From Bisporella sp. PMI_857 (lineage: Eukaryota > Ascomycota > Leotiomycetes > Helotiales > Helotiaceae), in assembly GCA_021307315.1 (NCBI GenBank), contig JAJSPD010000007.1, positions 682,001-746,000 on the forward strand: a stretch of 64,000 nucleotides of DNA. Reading direction: 5' to 3'. Position 1 is the stretch's first letter, and each line of letters starts with the position of its first letter. Shown in pieces: positions 44,458-55,065 of this stretch. Below the pieces are notes generated by a model that saw only the letters and a list, made by a program, of their open reading frames with translations, did no database searches and was not told the DNA's origin. Both the position numbers and the translations under genes were made by a program.

Positions 44458-45939
44458 ATGGATCTGTCACTGCCACATCCGACAGCCCATGGCCAGTCAT
44501 GGAACTTTGAGTCTCGACTAGAAGACTCAGTTTCCACTTCTTGGTCTTCTTCAGACACATCAAGTACGCGTTCAGATGTAGATTCAGCAGAATCCACTTC
44601 GACATACCAAGGATCTCCCGTCCCTGAAACCCCGCTCGAGACTCTACTTGGAAGTGCCGAAGGCTACTTCTCCCACGTCAAAGACAACGAGCCACCTGTG
44701 GTTGCGGTTGTCGGAGTGGGATATGTTGGGCTTCATTTGGTCACTACCTTCTCAAGCTATTATAAGGTCATCGCCTTCGACGTGAGTGAAAAGCGACTAG
44801 CCACTGTGGCTGACCAACTCTCAAATGCTTCAAACGTCTCATTGACGTCCGACTCTTCTCGTCTTGCCGCTGCTACTCACTTCTTAGTGGCAGTCCCTAC
44901 GCCGCTCGTTTCACATACCTCCAAAACTGATACTTCTATCATTCAAAGTGCCCTTGACACAATATGTGATCAGGTCCGCCCCGGTGCCACTGTTGTCATT
45001 GAGAGTTCTGTCTCTGTCGGCATGACCAGAAGCCTTCTCAGCAAGATGGCCCATACATATAACCTATATGCTGGCATGAGCCCAGAGGTAAGATCCTGTC
45101 ATCAAGTTTGAAACATTGATCGCTTAGACTCTCATCAGCGTGTTGACCCTGGCCGAGTGGATCCACCATATGAGAGTATCCCTAAGATCATCTCTGGGCT
45201 CGACGACATCACTCCAGGCTCCTTAGAGTCTATCCAAAAGCTCTACTCCCCAGTCTTTCAAAATATTGTTCCTGTTTCCTCCCCGGAGGCAGCCGAAATG
45301 ACCAAGCTGTACGAGAACTGCCAACGCATGGTTTGCATTGCATATGCCAACGAAATGGCAGATGCTTGTCACGCCCTTTCCAATCCAATTGATCCATTTG
45401 AAGTCTCTCGTGCCGCTGCAACAAAACCATTTGGATATCTTCCTTTGAGCCCGTCTGCTGGCGTGGGAGGGCATTGCATACCGGTGAACCCTAATTACCT
45501 ATTCAGTACCAGTGCCTTCCCTATACTCCAACATGCGACGGAAAAAATGAGCAAAAGGCCTGCCATGTTGGCTGACCGTGCGATGAAAGCTCTGCTCGCA
45601 AAGGACAGAGATCCAATAGCAAAGGCTGGAGAGCGCAAACACAAAGTGCTAGTAGTGGGCGTCGCTTTTAAAGCAGGACAGGACCTCACAACAAACTCGC
45701 CAGCGGTTGGAATCATCCAGCATTTGTTGGAGTCATGGGAAGTCCACGTAACTTTTGCAGACCCACTCGTCAGCCAGCAGGCGTTGCCGTATGTTCCAAG
45801 GCTTGATGATAGTCGAGAGTGGAACAAAGAGCACCTCAGCCAGTTTGACATGATAATAATCGTGATGAAGCAGACAGGATTGGACTTTGATGTGTTGAAA
45901 GAGCTAGACGGTGTCGTAGTCGAGAAACATTGTCAATAA
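44458..45939 (+). CDS. Nucleotide-sugar dehydrogenase, UDP-N-acetylhexosamine type
   Basis: Two exons (44458-45087, 45139-45939) joined in phase 0 give 476 residues. A Ser/Thr-rich extension of about 75 residues precedes the Rossmann motif VVGVGYVGLHL. The exon junction creates MSPERVDPGR, the SPER signature of WecC/WbpA-type enzymes; UDP-glucose dehydrogenases have NPEFLREG there. The catalytic cysteine is in GVGGHCIPVNP near residue 323, again the UDP-HexNAc type (UDP-glucose enzymes have GFGGSC). The family Lys/Asn region is EMTKLYENCQR near residue 265. The C-terminal domain starts at VLVVGVAFKAGQDLTTNSP. It should oxidise C6 of a UDP-sugar twice using NAD+, most likely UDP-GlcNAc or UDP-ManNAc, giving a uronate donor in the cytosol. 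It may serve the GT2 gene 2.7 kb away. Confidence 0.9.
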
Positions 45940-46371
45940 TGGTTACGGTTTTTGTCTTCTCTATTACTGAAAAAAATGATGGAATATTTTGGGGTGTCTG
46001 AGTGTAGGTTTGATATTTAAAGTAGAGGCACAAGGTACAAGAACGGGTTTTTTTTTCAACTCGGGCAGTAGTGTTGTAAGGCAGTAATTGTCACGTGACA
46101 CTATGACTTTTTTTTACATGTAGCTGAAGATCATCGACGGGTGTATGCCAAAGCCATCAACCACACAGCCTATCATTTGAGAGTAAACAAGAAGTTTTAT
46201 ACACCGAAATTCTATCCATTTTAAAAGGTGTAAATTAGGTAAACGGTTAGGAAGATTGTATGACTCCACGACAGTTGAGTAGCTAGTTGTTGGTATACGT
46301 ACTCAAGACAAACTCGAATGTTTTTCTACAATAACTTCTAGCCTGAGTATCTAGAAGGGATGCCCAGATTT
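45940..46371. other. Intergenic, no gene recognised
   Basis: The 3' flank of the dehydrogenase. T-runs and AT-rich DNA, with nothing codable. Confidence 0.5.
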
Positions 46372-47334
46372 CTACATTCCGGTGTTAGCACTCAAATTAA
46401 TGAGTATCTTTATGTGAACATCACGGAGTGTATATCCAGCTATGTCGTGAGACCCGCCCGTTGGCCCCATTGCTGCTTCAGTTGCCATAATGAGCATACC
46501 AGTGCCTGAATATATGACGGTGCCATTGGCAATACGTTGCTCTGTCCACGGCATTTCTGCCGTCCTCATGAAGTGCCGCAACCGAGCGTCTTTGGATTTC
46601 CAATCCTGAATGGACCTAGGAACTCTGAAGTGTATTTTCCATGAGGCGATAATTCCGCTGAGACGGCTCTAGAATCAGAATTTTCGAGTATGGTCAAATA
46701 GGTATTCGGGGGTGTTTGCCAGCAAAGACTTTGAAATTTTGGTCTTGTTCGGATCTGCTTGTTGACAACCCTGAAGTTCAGTTCTGCACCAAAAATATGG
46801 CTCGCCTAAGGTATTGAGAATCGTTTCTACCGCAAACCTCTCTCTTCTTAGAAGAGAATTGTCTCCAATGAACTTCCACAAGGGCTAGATGGAAAAATCT
46901 CTTGTAGTGGGCTTTGAAGTGTGTTGCATGTGGCCATAACTCTGGAAGATGGTCCATCATCGCTGGAAAGACTTGGCTTCTGTCAATTGTGTTGACAAGA
47001 GTAGTGCGAGATTGAGCACACATGGCGGAGAGAGCACGGCTAAACTAAACCAGGAACACCATGTTTCGAGCCCAGTATTCGGATTCACTGTAACTGTCGA
47101 TATTATGTGGATGATAGTTTTGATATCTCCCTTATTGGGCCTTGATCGGGATCCGGCCATTGATGTATATTTTTCCGTGATTTGATCCGTCTGCTGAGAA
47201 TTATACGCCTGTATTGCACGGAGTTTGCATGCACAGAGTTTCTGCTCGTTCAATCGGACCTTTAGCCGATCCATGAGATGGTCTTCGCCGGATATGTTGA
47301 CGTTGCTAGGACTATTTATACAAGCAATTGACAC
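46372..47334 (-). other. Unrecognised coding-like remnant
   Basis: Several minus-strand blocks look protein-like but lie in different frames: LKVRLNEQKLCACKLRAIQA, TEKYTSMAGS and GDIKTIIHIIST (46957-47334), YLRRAIFLVQN (46778-47023), and RIANGTVIYSGTGMLIMATE (46372-46581). The first block weakly resembles the helical stalk of fungal CorA-like or STAND-type proteins. A further coding-like minus fragment (ARRAESTLVERAFMTG, KEADFYRWISAT) lies at about 47695-47880. No continuous gene model was found. Confidence 0.3.
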
Positions 47335-48155
47335 ACCAAAATTGAAAGTTCTCGGCCTGTGGTAGCGATAGTATCTATCTTGGTAGCTTCCAACAATTCT
47401 ACCAACATTATGGCACCTGAAGTTTGGGAAGCCCTGGCGTCGCTAGTTTTGTAGAACAATATCCTCTGAAGCAAGCTAGTTATCATCCTGATTCATGGGA
47501 CAGATGGCACGTAGTGTATGTCGCTGTGAGTCTTACCTGAGGTATGTCTAACCACGGCGGAAGGGCAAATGTTAATTCTGTACAGCAAATTCACAAGTGC
47601 CACTTACAAGACCGTACAAAGAGCCTGATAAAACTCTACATTTTCGGGACTTGATCTTACTATTAGCTTTTTAACTGCTTTGAGTATCTAACAGCTAAGT
47701 GGCACTGATCCACCTGTAAAAATCCGCTTCCTTTCTGGCATTGTTGAAGGCTTCATCTGCCGTTACGCCGGTCATAAATGCCCGCTCCACAAGCGTACTC
47801 TCAGCACGTCTGGCTTTACGTACACACAAGCTGGCAACGCTATTAGGATATGCTGGACGCTATTCAATCTCGAGAAAATGATATAAGGTCTAACATGGAG
47901 TACTCTAGTGGTCACTTTTTGGCAGTAGTCACATCACCTGGCGGGTTGAGTCTTAATAGTTATAATTGAACCACATCTTTGAGATGTCCGAAGTCAGGCC
48001 GCTTACAAGTAGACTTGATTGTACCAGAGCTCAAAAATATATACAATATGGCAGACCGAAAAACTTATGATGATGCATACCTGCACTTAAGTTAAGAAAA
48101 AGTATGAGTCAGACAAGAGATTTAAATCAATTCTGTTAATCTGAGATACATTCCC
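47335..48155. other. No intact gene
   Basis: Only the isolated minus-strand fragment at about 47695-47880 looks coding. Confidence 0.4.
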
Positions 48156-48347
48156 ATGAGATCCAAAGACAAGCCATCTAGACCTAACCTAGATGATAAC
48201 GCCATTTTAGAAACAAATGAGTCTAACTTTTTCCAAATGCAATCTAACGCCAATCAAGCCAGCCAGAACACTACATATGCAAACGCCAACGCCACTAAGA
48301 GCCCAAAGATTTTCCAAAGTGCTACCAAAATCCCCTCCAGTAATTGA
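48156..48347 (+). CDS. Small asparagine-rich open frame
   Basis: ATG to TGA, 63 codons, rich in Asn, Ser and Ala (TTYANANATKSP). No family or signal peptide. It converges on the cysteine-rich secreted gene with 17 bp between stops and may be its 3' UTR read backwards. Confidence 0.2.
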   Translation: MRSKDKPSRPNLDDNAILETNESNFFQMQSNANQASQNTTYANANATKSPKIFQSATKIPSSN

Positions 48348-48364
48348 TACAGTATTTTTTCAGT

Positions 48365-48655
48365 TTATCTACAGTGACAAGGAGATCTAACACGGTTGCA
48401 AGGACAGACACGCATAGGTTTCAAGTAATGGCAGCCATAGGATCCGCATATGCTATGGCAGGACTAGCAGCAGATTAAAAACTGGTCTTGGCAAAGTTGA
48501 GATGTAACTCTTCTAGGCTCCGAGACCTTGCCGAGTTCTCTAGTGACATCCTCCGCAGCAGGAGCAGGTGTGGTAGCGGTATTGTCTGACATCACGGCAC
48601 AGAAGGTCGACTCGGCCATCATGGTGGTAAGCGTGAAGAAATAGAGGAACTTCAT
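48365..48655 (-). CDS. Small secreted cysteine-rich protein (effector or antimicrobial candidate)
   Basis: Two exons (48655-48527, 48463-48365) joined through a 63-nt intron (donor GTCTCG, branch-like TTTTTAATC, acceptor CTGCTAG) give 75 residues. MKFLYFFTLTTMMAESTFCA is a signal peptide. An acidic, Thr/Pro/Ala-rich stretch (TATTPAPAAEDVTRELGK) ends exon 1. The mature end has seven cysteines in about 32 residues: SCHSICGSYGCHY then RVCPCNRVRSPCHCR. Without splicing, the frame stops just after an ICC peptide, giving a 63-residue product. I prefer the spliced form because exon 2 is dense in cysteine and stays in frame to TAA. The family is not recognised; the layout fits fungal secreted effectors and defensin-like peptides. 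Confidence 0.6.
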
Positions 48656-50209
48656 GTTAACGATGTTGATGGAGAAGACTGGTAGGTTTCGGGCGTGTGA
48701 GGGGAATACGCTTGAGATGATGGCTGAAGTGCTGACGAGTGTATTGAAGATAATGCTAGTAGATGATGAGCTGATGGTTTTCGAAGTACTGTGCAATTTG
48801 TGTCTTTTATACATATGGTCGCCCACGTATAGGATACTTTGTCCTGAGAACACCAGGATTTTGTGAGTAGAGGCGCAGAGAAGGTTGCTTCTAGAGAGGC
48901 GTTCAGAGGACCACTGCTTGTATAATCTTTATTTAGGACATAGCGGGCGGTGGGGATCGTTTGTTGGCATAGGGGCAAGGAATATAAGACTGGGAGAGAG
49001 TAATCCTGCCTTTAAGGGGTAACAGCGGACCATCTCAAAGCTGTAAAGAAACCGTTTTTACCGTGGAACCCAGGGGGATCATACTAGTAAAATTAGCACA
49101 AATTGAAGATCTGATTTAGACAAGTGATCTAGCAGGCAGACTGCAAGACTAGGAAGAAGCCCAAACTTGCCCGGATTAAAGGCGTCAGGAGGGGGCCTAG
49201 CTTTCCAGAGCCACCTTGGTCTGAAAAACAGAATTTCATGTCTCTGTCTGGGCAAGGAGTTGGGCAGAGTTATCAAATTGCAGACTTTCTTTTGCTTTCC
49301 TTGGTTTTTCTGGGCTTAGGACTGGCTCTGAACTTTCATCCAGTCCATGAGAAGTATTACTCATTATATAGTGATGACAGTGCCAAGTGGTGGCGAGACA
49401 AGAAAAGGCGGATAGACTTGTGACTTTAGAAGGTCACTGTTACGCTCTCTAACACACGGCGTTCCTAATTCCTCCTTCATGTTCCCCAAAAGCTCCGACA
49501 AGTCTACGTCCATCGCATCCAACTAATCAACCGCAGTAGACATTGCCAATATCAATTTTATTCGCCCTCTTATCAGATCATCCGCGTGTAGCTAATCTTA
49601 TTGGCCTGTCTTATTTTCTCTGCTGTATATTATAACGGATCTAGTCTAATCTAGATGTCGATGTTACGCAACGCAGGGCTAAGCGTAAAGATTCTTGTTG
49701 CTTGCGTGCCTGAGTCCCTATTCCCGCCTGTTGAAACCGTTCGCTTTGATTGGTGTGAAGGCGACCACACCCACTAAACAGCTCTCGACTTTCTACGAAA
49801 GCGGCGTTCGTTGTGTTGGTTGGAATACATACTGTCGCCGATTAGCAAAGGAGATCATCCTCTGGAATCCTGCACTAGCTGAATATGCCACCCGCGAACA
49901 TACAGTATTGTAGCTGCCCACAACGGACGCCTAGAAATGGTGGCCTGAAACGGTGGCCTGGAATTGCCACCAAACAGCCGCCTTCATCGAAATCTCTACA
50001 GCTACTTAATTCATATTACCTGCCCACTAAACAACGTTCCAATAGTGCTGGGTCTTAACATCAACTTGTTCTTCTGATCATCGATCTACTTATTCAATAT
50101 CCTCCAGATCAATTCTCCGGCAATATCTAGCCTTTCCCCAACCCGTTTCAATCTCAAAGTCGATCCAGGACGCCGTCTACCGTTCTTCATATAGCAATAA
50201 ACAGAAGAT
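48656..50209. other. No gene recognised
   Basis: A 61-codon ATG frame on the plus strand at 49238-49423 has one hydrophobic stretch (IADFLLLSLVFLGLGLAL) but no family resemblance. It is more likely chance than gene. The rest is AT-rich, ending in the DUF3632-like gene promoter. Confidence 0.4.
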
Positions 50210-51190
50210 ATGTTGGCACTTAACACTCTCAGCCGATATGGCGATGAGAAATTCAGGCAAGAAGCTGAAGAAGGATTCAACGCTGAAGTCAATCACGCCT
50301 CCAGTGATGCAGACAAGCTTGAACTGTTGATCTCTATACGAAGCTTCAGCTTCCTCTTTATCAAATCTGCCTCGCGTAGATTAGCACCAGCTGAATCAGA
50401 AGCCGTTCAAAAAGGTCTTCGCGTCTTCTGGTACATGTTCATTCAGACTGCCAAGGCGCTTGACAAGGACAGTCCTGTGCATGACAAACTTGTCTTGTTG
50501 CTACTATTTACGAAGGAACTCGATTTAGTTCATCGAAACCTCCACCCCACCGAAGTGGCGGCCACGACATGGGAGTCTTATGGCTTTTTTGATAGCTTGC
50601 AAGCATCATGGCAACATACTTTGACGGCTGGTACCGCTTCACAACAACGCAATCTTGCGGCTTTTTCATCCAAAGCCTTGGCAACTGGCATTTGGTCAGA
50701 ATCACTTGCCCTAGTGACACTCTGGTACTTGCGTGAAGCCCTCGAGACGGAAGATGAAACGAAGACTATCGCTCTTCTGCCCGCAACTGTTGGGTGGTTC
50801 GAGAATGCTAATTTTTTCCTTCTTAATTTCTCACTTGCGAATAAGCCATCTCAGGAGCAATCTAATGGTAATTTCCTGAGCGCTGGAGCGCTGGCACATA
50901 AATCAGGCATCGAACCTCGGGGATTCAGTATAAACCGATAGCTTTTCTGGAGAAAGCGTCTTCAGGAGCTCAGTCACCACACGGATTCAGCAGTTGCGAA
51001 AGAGGCGAAAAGGGGCTTCATGGTAGTAATCAGCAGCGGGCGCGAGTTGGAATATGATATCCAAGGCGAGGCAAAATTCCATGAGCTCTCTCAGAAAACT
51101 ATGTGGGAGGCACTCGTTAAGAGCGGAAAGGAGAGTTTGGATGGTGATGAGATTGATATAGATGTGGACTGGGTCAATGGAGAGCTTTAG
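50210..51190 (+). pseudogene. DUF3632-like gene with a single nonsense codon
   Basis: From ATG 50210 one frame runs 327 codons to TAG 51188-51190, broken only by TAG at 50939-50941. The layout matches fungal DUF3632 proteins: a helical N-terminus, GLRVFWYMFIQTAKAL, ALATGIWSESLALVTLWYLR and REALETEDE, then GFSINR-stop-LFWRKRLQELS and VAKEAKRGF. In the family a Trp normally sits at the stop position (the R-W-x-FW block), so TGG to TAG is the simplest explanation. The C-terminus beyond the stop keeps an acidic end (DEIDIDVDWVNGEL) with no other lesion, so the change looks recent, or a readthrough codon, or a sequencing error. The function of the family is unknown; it is common in multi-copy sets in ascomycetes. 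Confidence 0.7.
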
Positions 51191-53222
51191 CCACCTTAAA
51201 TTGCGGTTCGATGCTGAGACTCAGAAAGGAGTGGTCAAGCTGATGGAGGCCGGCTTTCTTTTTGACTACAAAGCCAATCCAAACACATATATTTCTACAT
51301 GGCTTCCTGGATCCATGTCTGCCCTGCGCAAAGATCTGAAAAGCTAGCGCATCGACTACCCCTTTCGTGCCAAAGTACAGAAGATACACAGCCAATGCGC
51401 AGGCCATATTTTCTGAAGTCATCGTTTGCTTCTCCGTTCATGGCTTGAATATACAAGCATGGAGAAAAATGCAGAAGTGGCTGCTTGCCCTAGTGACGTG
51501 CCCTAGGCTGAAGATAAGTTTTGGTCAGACACTCGAAGGATTTTATTGGCTAACACGTCTCCGAATTTAATAATACTGCAAATATGGCAAGATCATTGGT
51601 CCCGGGACTCGGCTGGGTAGCTGCAGTCATAGCTGGACACTCAATATTGGTCGTACTGCGTAGGATTCGTTGTAGCCATATTTTTCATAGCATCCGTACT
51701 GAGATTTTCGGTATATAAAGTTCATACCTTAACAAACGAACATGTTGCCTTAAAATTAGCAACACAACCCAAGGAGAGGATGAGCGAACAGTGGCTGGCT
51801 AAGCTGACCTGGTCTGAGGCGTAACACAAAATCTGAACCCTAATCTTACTGCGGGTACTGAAGATGCTTGCACAAGCACCTCTTTCTCTTTCCTATAAAT
51901 AATGTAGAGACTGAGAACAGATTACTCTATTGAAATGGCTCATTTTGGAGCCACCCAACCACCATCCCTCTTGCAAAAACCGGAAGAGTCTAGAGAAACG
52001 TGATACAAGGTCGGCAAAATACAATCAGATATATAAACACTTTCTACAGTTGGGGTTTACATGCCTACCATGCTTCAGGGAACGCGCTTTGTCTTTTCTT
52101 TCCACGCCGGACATGTCGTGAATTTGGGGATAGTGACAGGGGACCGTGGATGGCACAACCGCTTATAATGCCGAAAGAACCACAAGCATCCTGGCCATCC
52201 AGTATTTGGTTAATAAGGTCAGACACACATCTGATAAAGTGCAGAAAAGCGCCATTCGGAGGTGCAAAAGCTCCAACTCCATCCGTTCGAACTTCGTCAA
52301 AAGCAGGCAGATGCTATATGGCATTTTGTGTTCAAAAAAGGAAGACGTGCTCTTTATACCTAAGACTTCTTTCAAGCAAGGGTGTCATATTCCAGGTAAC
52401 GAGTTTTTTTCGTCGCTGTGGCATCGCCCTCACCATCATCACTCTGGAACATATTGGACAAGAACAATGCATCGGGATCCACAAATTTCTGGCGCGAGAT
52501 CCGTATTTATCAATGGCAGGATTGAACAATACTGATGCATTAGCCTAGAGATCATTAGGTTTGCGTGCTTATCGTCCTCCTGCTTCCTTAACCATCTTAT
52601 TCAGGCGATATCTCCAACCCTCTCTCTGTGGTAGATAGCAATTCTCTTCCAAGAATCTAGCCGTCACCAAGTCCCGATTATCCATTTACGTGTCTTTGAC
52701 TGTGATATCTAGTATTATTGCTCCATAAACTAGCATCTGCGCTCTCACAACCTTCTCTGGGGCAGCTAATCCAGCCTGATTTCCAACGGACAAGACTTTC
52801 GGCTGCTTTGGCATCCAAGCGAAGAATATAGTGTCCCTACTTCTAGCTGCTATGAACCATTTCATTGCGGCTGTACCTCACCCTCGCGGTCCCTGCATTT
52901 CTCGGTTGTCTGCACCACGTTGTTGATTTTTTCCAGATTGGAATCCTTAGTGATTGAAAGTTCTGAAGATATACTGAAAGGGGTTCGACTTTCGTCGGAT
53001 CTCCGTTGATACTCCTGGATTTTTCATCCAAACTCAAGTCTTGCAAAGGCCACCGTGGGCTGTTGCACAAGAAACAGTCGCATTAATGTTGCTCCAGCTG
53101 TACCAGCGCTTATAATTTGTATCCGTCCTTTTCCCATGCTTCCTCTATGGCTTGTATTTGTGTTTTTCGTGCTCCTCTTGTTAGACCGTGTCGCAACTAT
53201 CTGTTCAAGCCGCTAAATCACC
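51191..53222. other. 2 kb without a recognised gene
   Basis: Two overlapping plus-strand frames (52000-52548 and 52146-52535) are open for 130-180 codons without recognisable similarity, signal peptide or clear splice signals. Confidence 0.4.
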
Positions 53223-53516
53223 TCAATAACAGACTCTCCATGCGTCTTGTCCTCCTCCTTTTGGACCAACTGAGCCAATATTTGAGGATTTTACTGCTTC
53301 ATAATGAGGAAACCCTCTTGTCGTGCTCTTATTTTCGAGTGCAACTAGTTGCTGGGCTTCGCCCTTGGGATGATGTATGTTTATCCCTCTTGATTCTCCC
53401 TCTCTGCTGGGGCTGACTGGTGGCTTAGGCATTGAGGTCGACCCTGATGTCGGAATACATGAGGAAATCTGGATGAAGAGGAAACAGATTAAAGCGATTC
53501 GTCGGAAAAGACTCAT
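53223..53516 (-). CDS. Predicted small secreted protein
   Basis: ATG 53516 to TGA 53223, 97 residues, single exon. MSLFRRIALICFLFIQISSC is a strong signal peptide. The remainder is polar (GSTSMPKPPVSPSREGESRG, VALENKSTTRG) with one cysteine at the end (RVCY). The family is not recognised. The start was chosen because upstream codons of the open frame precede the hydrophobic stretch and lack ATG. An intron near the 3' end could extend it, so the C-terminus is uncertain. Confidence 0.5.
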   Translation of the reverse strand: MSLFRRIALICFLFIQISSCIPTSGSTSMPKPPVSPSREGESRGINIHHPKGEAQQLVALENKSTTRGFPHYEAVKSSNIGSVGPKGGGQDAWRVCY

Positions 53517-55065
53517 GTTGAAATCGATGATTTGATCTTCGCGGTAGATTAGATTGAGAGTAATCTCCTGCGCTGTCATCGAATGGAAAATGCGAGATAG
53601 AGATAAATTGTTGTCCCCCGGTTATAATGAATGTTGATGCTTGTAGAAAATTGATCAAGATGAGATAGCAAAAATCATGTATCTACTTAATAAAAGATAA
53701 TTTATATATACATAGTAGAAATGAGAACGAGGTTTCGGTTTAGAAACCCAACAGATACAATCCGAAAGAATTCCGTATCGAATGAGGATCATTGGAATCT
53801 TGCCAGCATGGGTTCAACGGGATGAGGAATTGTCGAAATAGTCTTATCGCAGCTATCATCAGGCTCGGAGATACCCCTAATACCAATTGCAACCTCGAGA
53901 GGAATGAGAGAAACGAATTTGATGTAAATGTTGGTCCTCCGCTGATCTTTAAAAAAAACTATTGAAAGACCAACAATTAGAAGGATTTGATTTCCTGAAG
54001 ACATTACAACATTGTAGGGGAATACGCCCTAATGATTTACTAGTTGTTGAAACCCGCATGGATGTGTGGCTGTCTCTTGGCTTAAGCCACCCTGGGCCAA
54101 AGGCCCTGAGGTATATTCTTAATCCACCGCTCTACTCCCGTTTACTGATTACGGTCCGAATAAACATCTTAACAACGTCAACTGCTGAGAGATCTATCAA
54201 CCGGAAGCTAAAGGCCTTTATCAGAATGCCTCTTACCTCAAAATGGGTCAACAAAGAATCACGCAATATATCACTTACGACAAGTCACCAGAGACTACTT
54301 TTTCGATACGAATGGAAAGAAAGGAGTGATTCTTTGTTGACTCATAATTTGGATTCTACAATAAAATGGCGACGAAGAAAACAATGAGAGTAAATGTCGT
54401 TAATGTTGGAATAAGCTAGAGAAGGGAAGCTATGGCCTACCAAATGTTGACCTATGTTATAGTCACGTGAGAGGTGCGGTTGCGGGGATAAGAATCGTGG
54501 ATTGTTCCTCATGTAACATTAAGTTATTCGCGCTTGATAAATCTTAATACGCTTAGTGTTGGGTCTTGTACTTTATTTTGCTATAGCTGTGATCTGACAC
54601 CCCTGGGTGAAATATCAAATACAATGTTCAAACAGTTTGAAGCCTGAGGACACCCTCAACCCTCGTTTCCTTTTTTTCATGCCAACAAACTGACATCACA
54701 TCCTTGTCTAAATAGTGCTACTTTGGATTACCTGTAGGGCATAAATATACTTCGTATCTGCTGTGAAGTGACAGGGGAGAATTGCAGAGGCTTCACCATA
54801 GAGAGAGTGTTCCGAGGGCACTTAAATAGGTCTAGATCGTTGATTTGCTGTCGACAGACTCGCTTACCTGAATCCGTTACTTATGGCAAAATGCCGAAGA
54901 CAACTCAATCCTTCTTGATTTTTCGCACTCTCAAGACTCAATTCATTTGCTCGTGAATTGCTCGTGAATTGCTCGTGAATTAGAGGAAGACACCGCTCTC
55001 TCTAACTACCTCCACTCAATTGACCTATCTTCCAGAGCTCTTTCCCGGCCATCCATCCAGCAAAT
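53517..55065. other. Intergenic; one unrecognised open frame
   Basis: A plus-strand frame at 54060-54387 (ATG, about 109 codons, basic end KWRRRKQ) has no family resemblance. The last 100 bp hold an 11-bp tandem repeat and the methyltransferase promoter. Confidence 0.4.
54949..54981. repeat. Three perfect 11-bp tandem repeats
   Basis: GCTCGTGAATT is repeated three times without a mismatch, 85-117 bp upstream of the methyltransferase ATG, where it could lie in the promoter or 5' leader. Confidence 0.9.

Noticed and set aside
54060..54387. 109-codon plus-strand frame with a basic C-terminus
   Set aside because: Has an ATG but no recognisable domain, signal peptide or conserved context, so not called as a gene.
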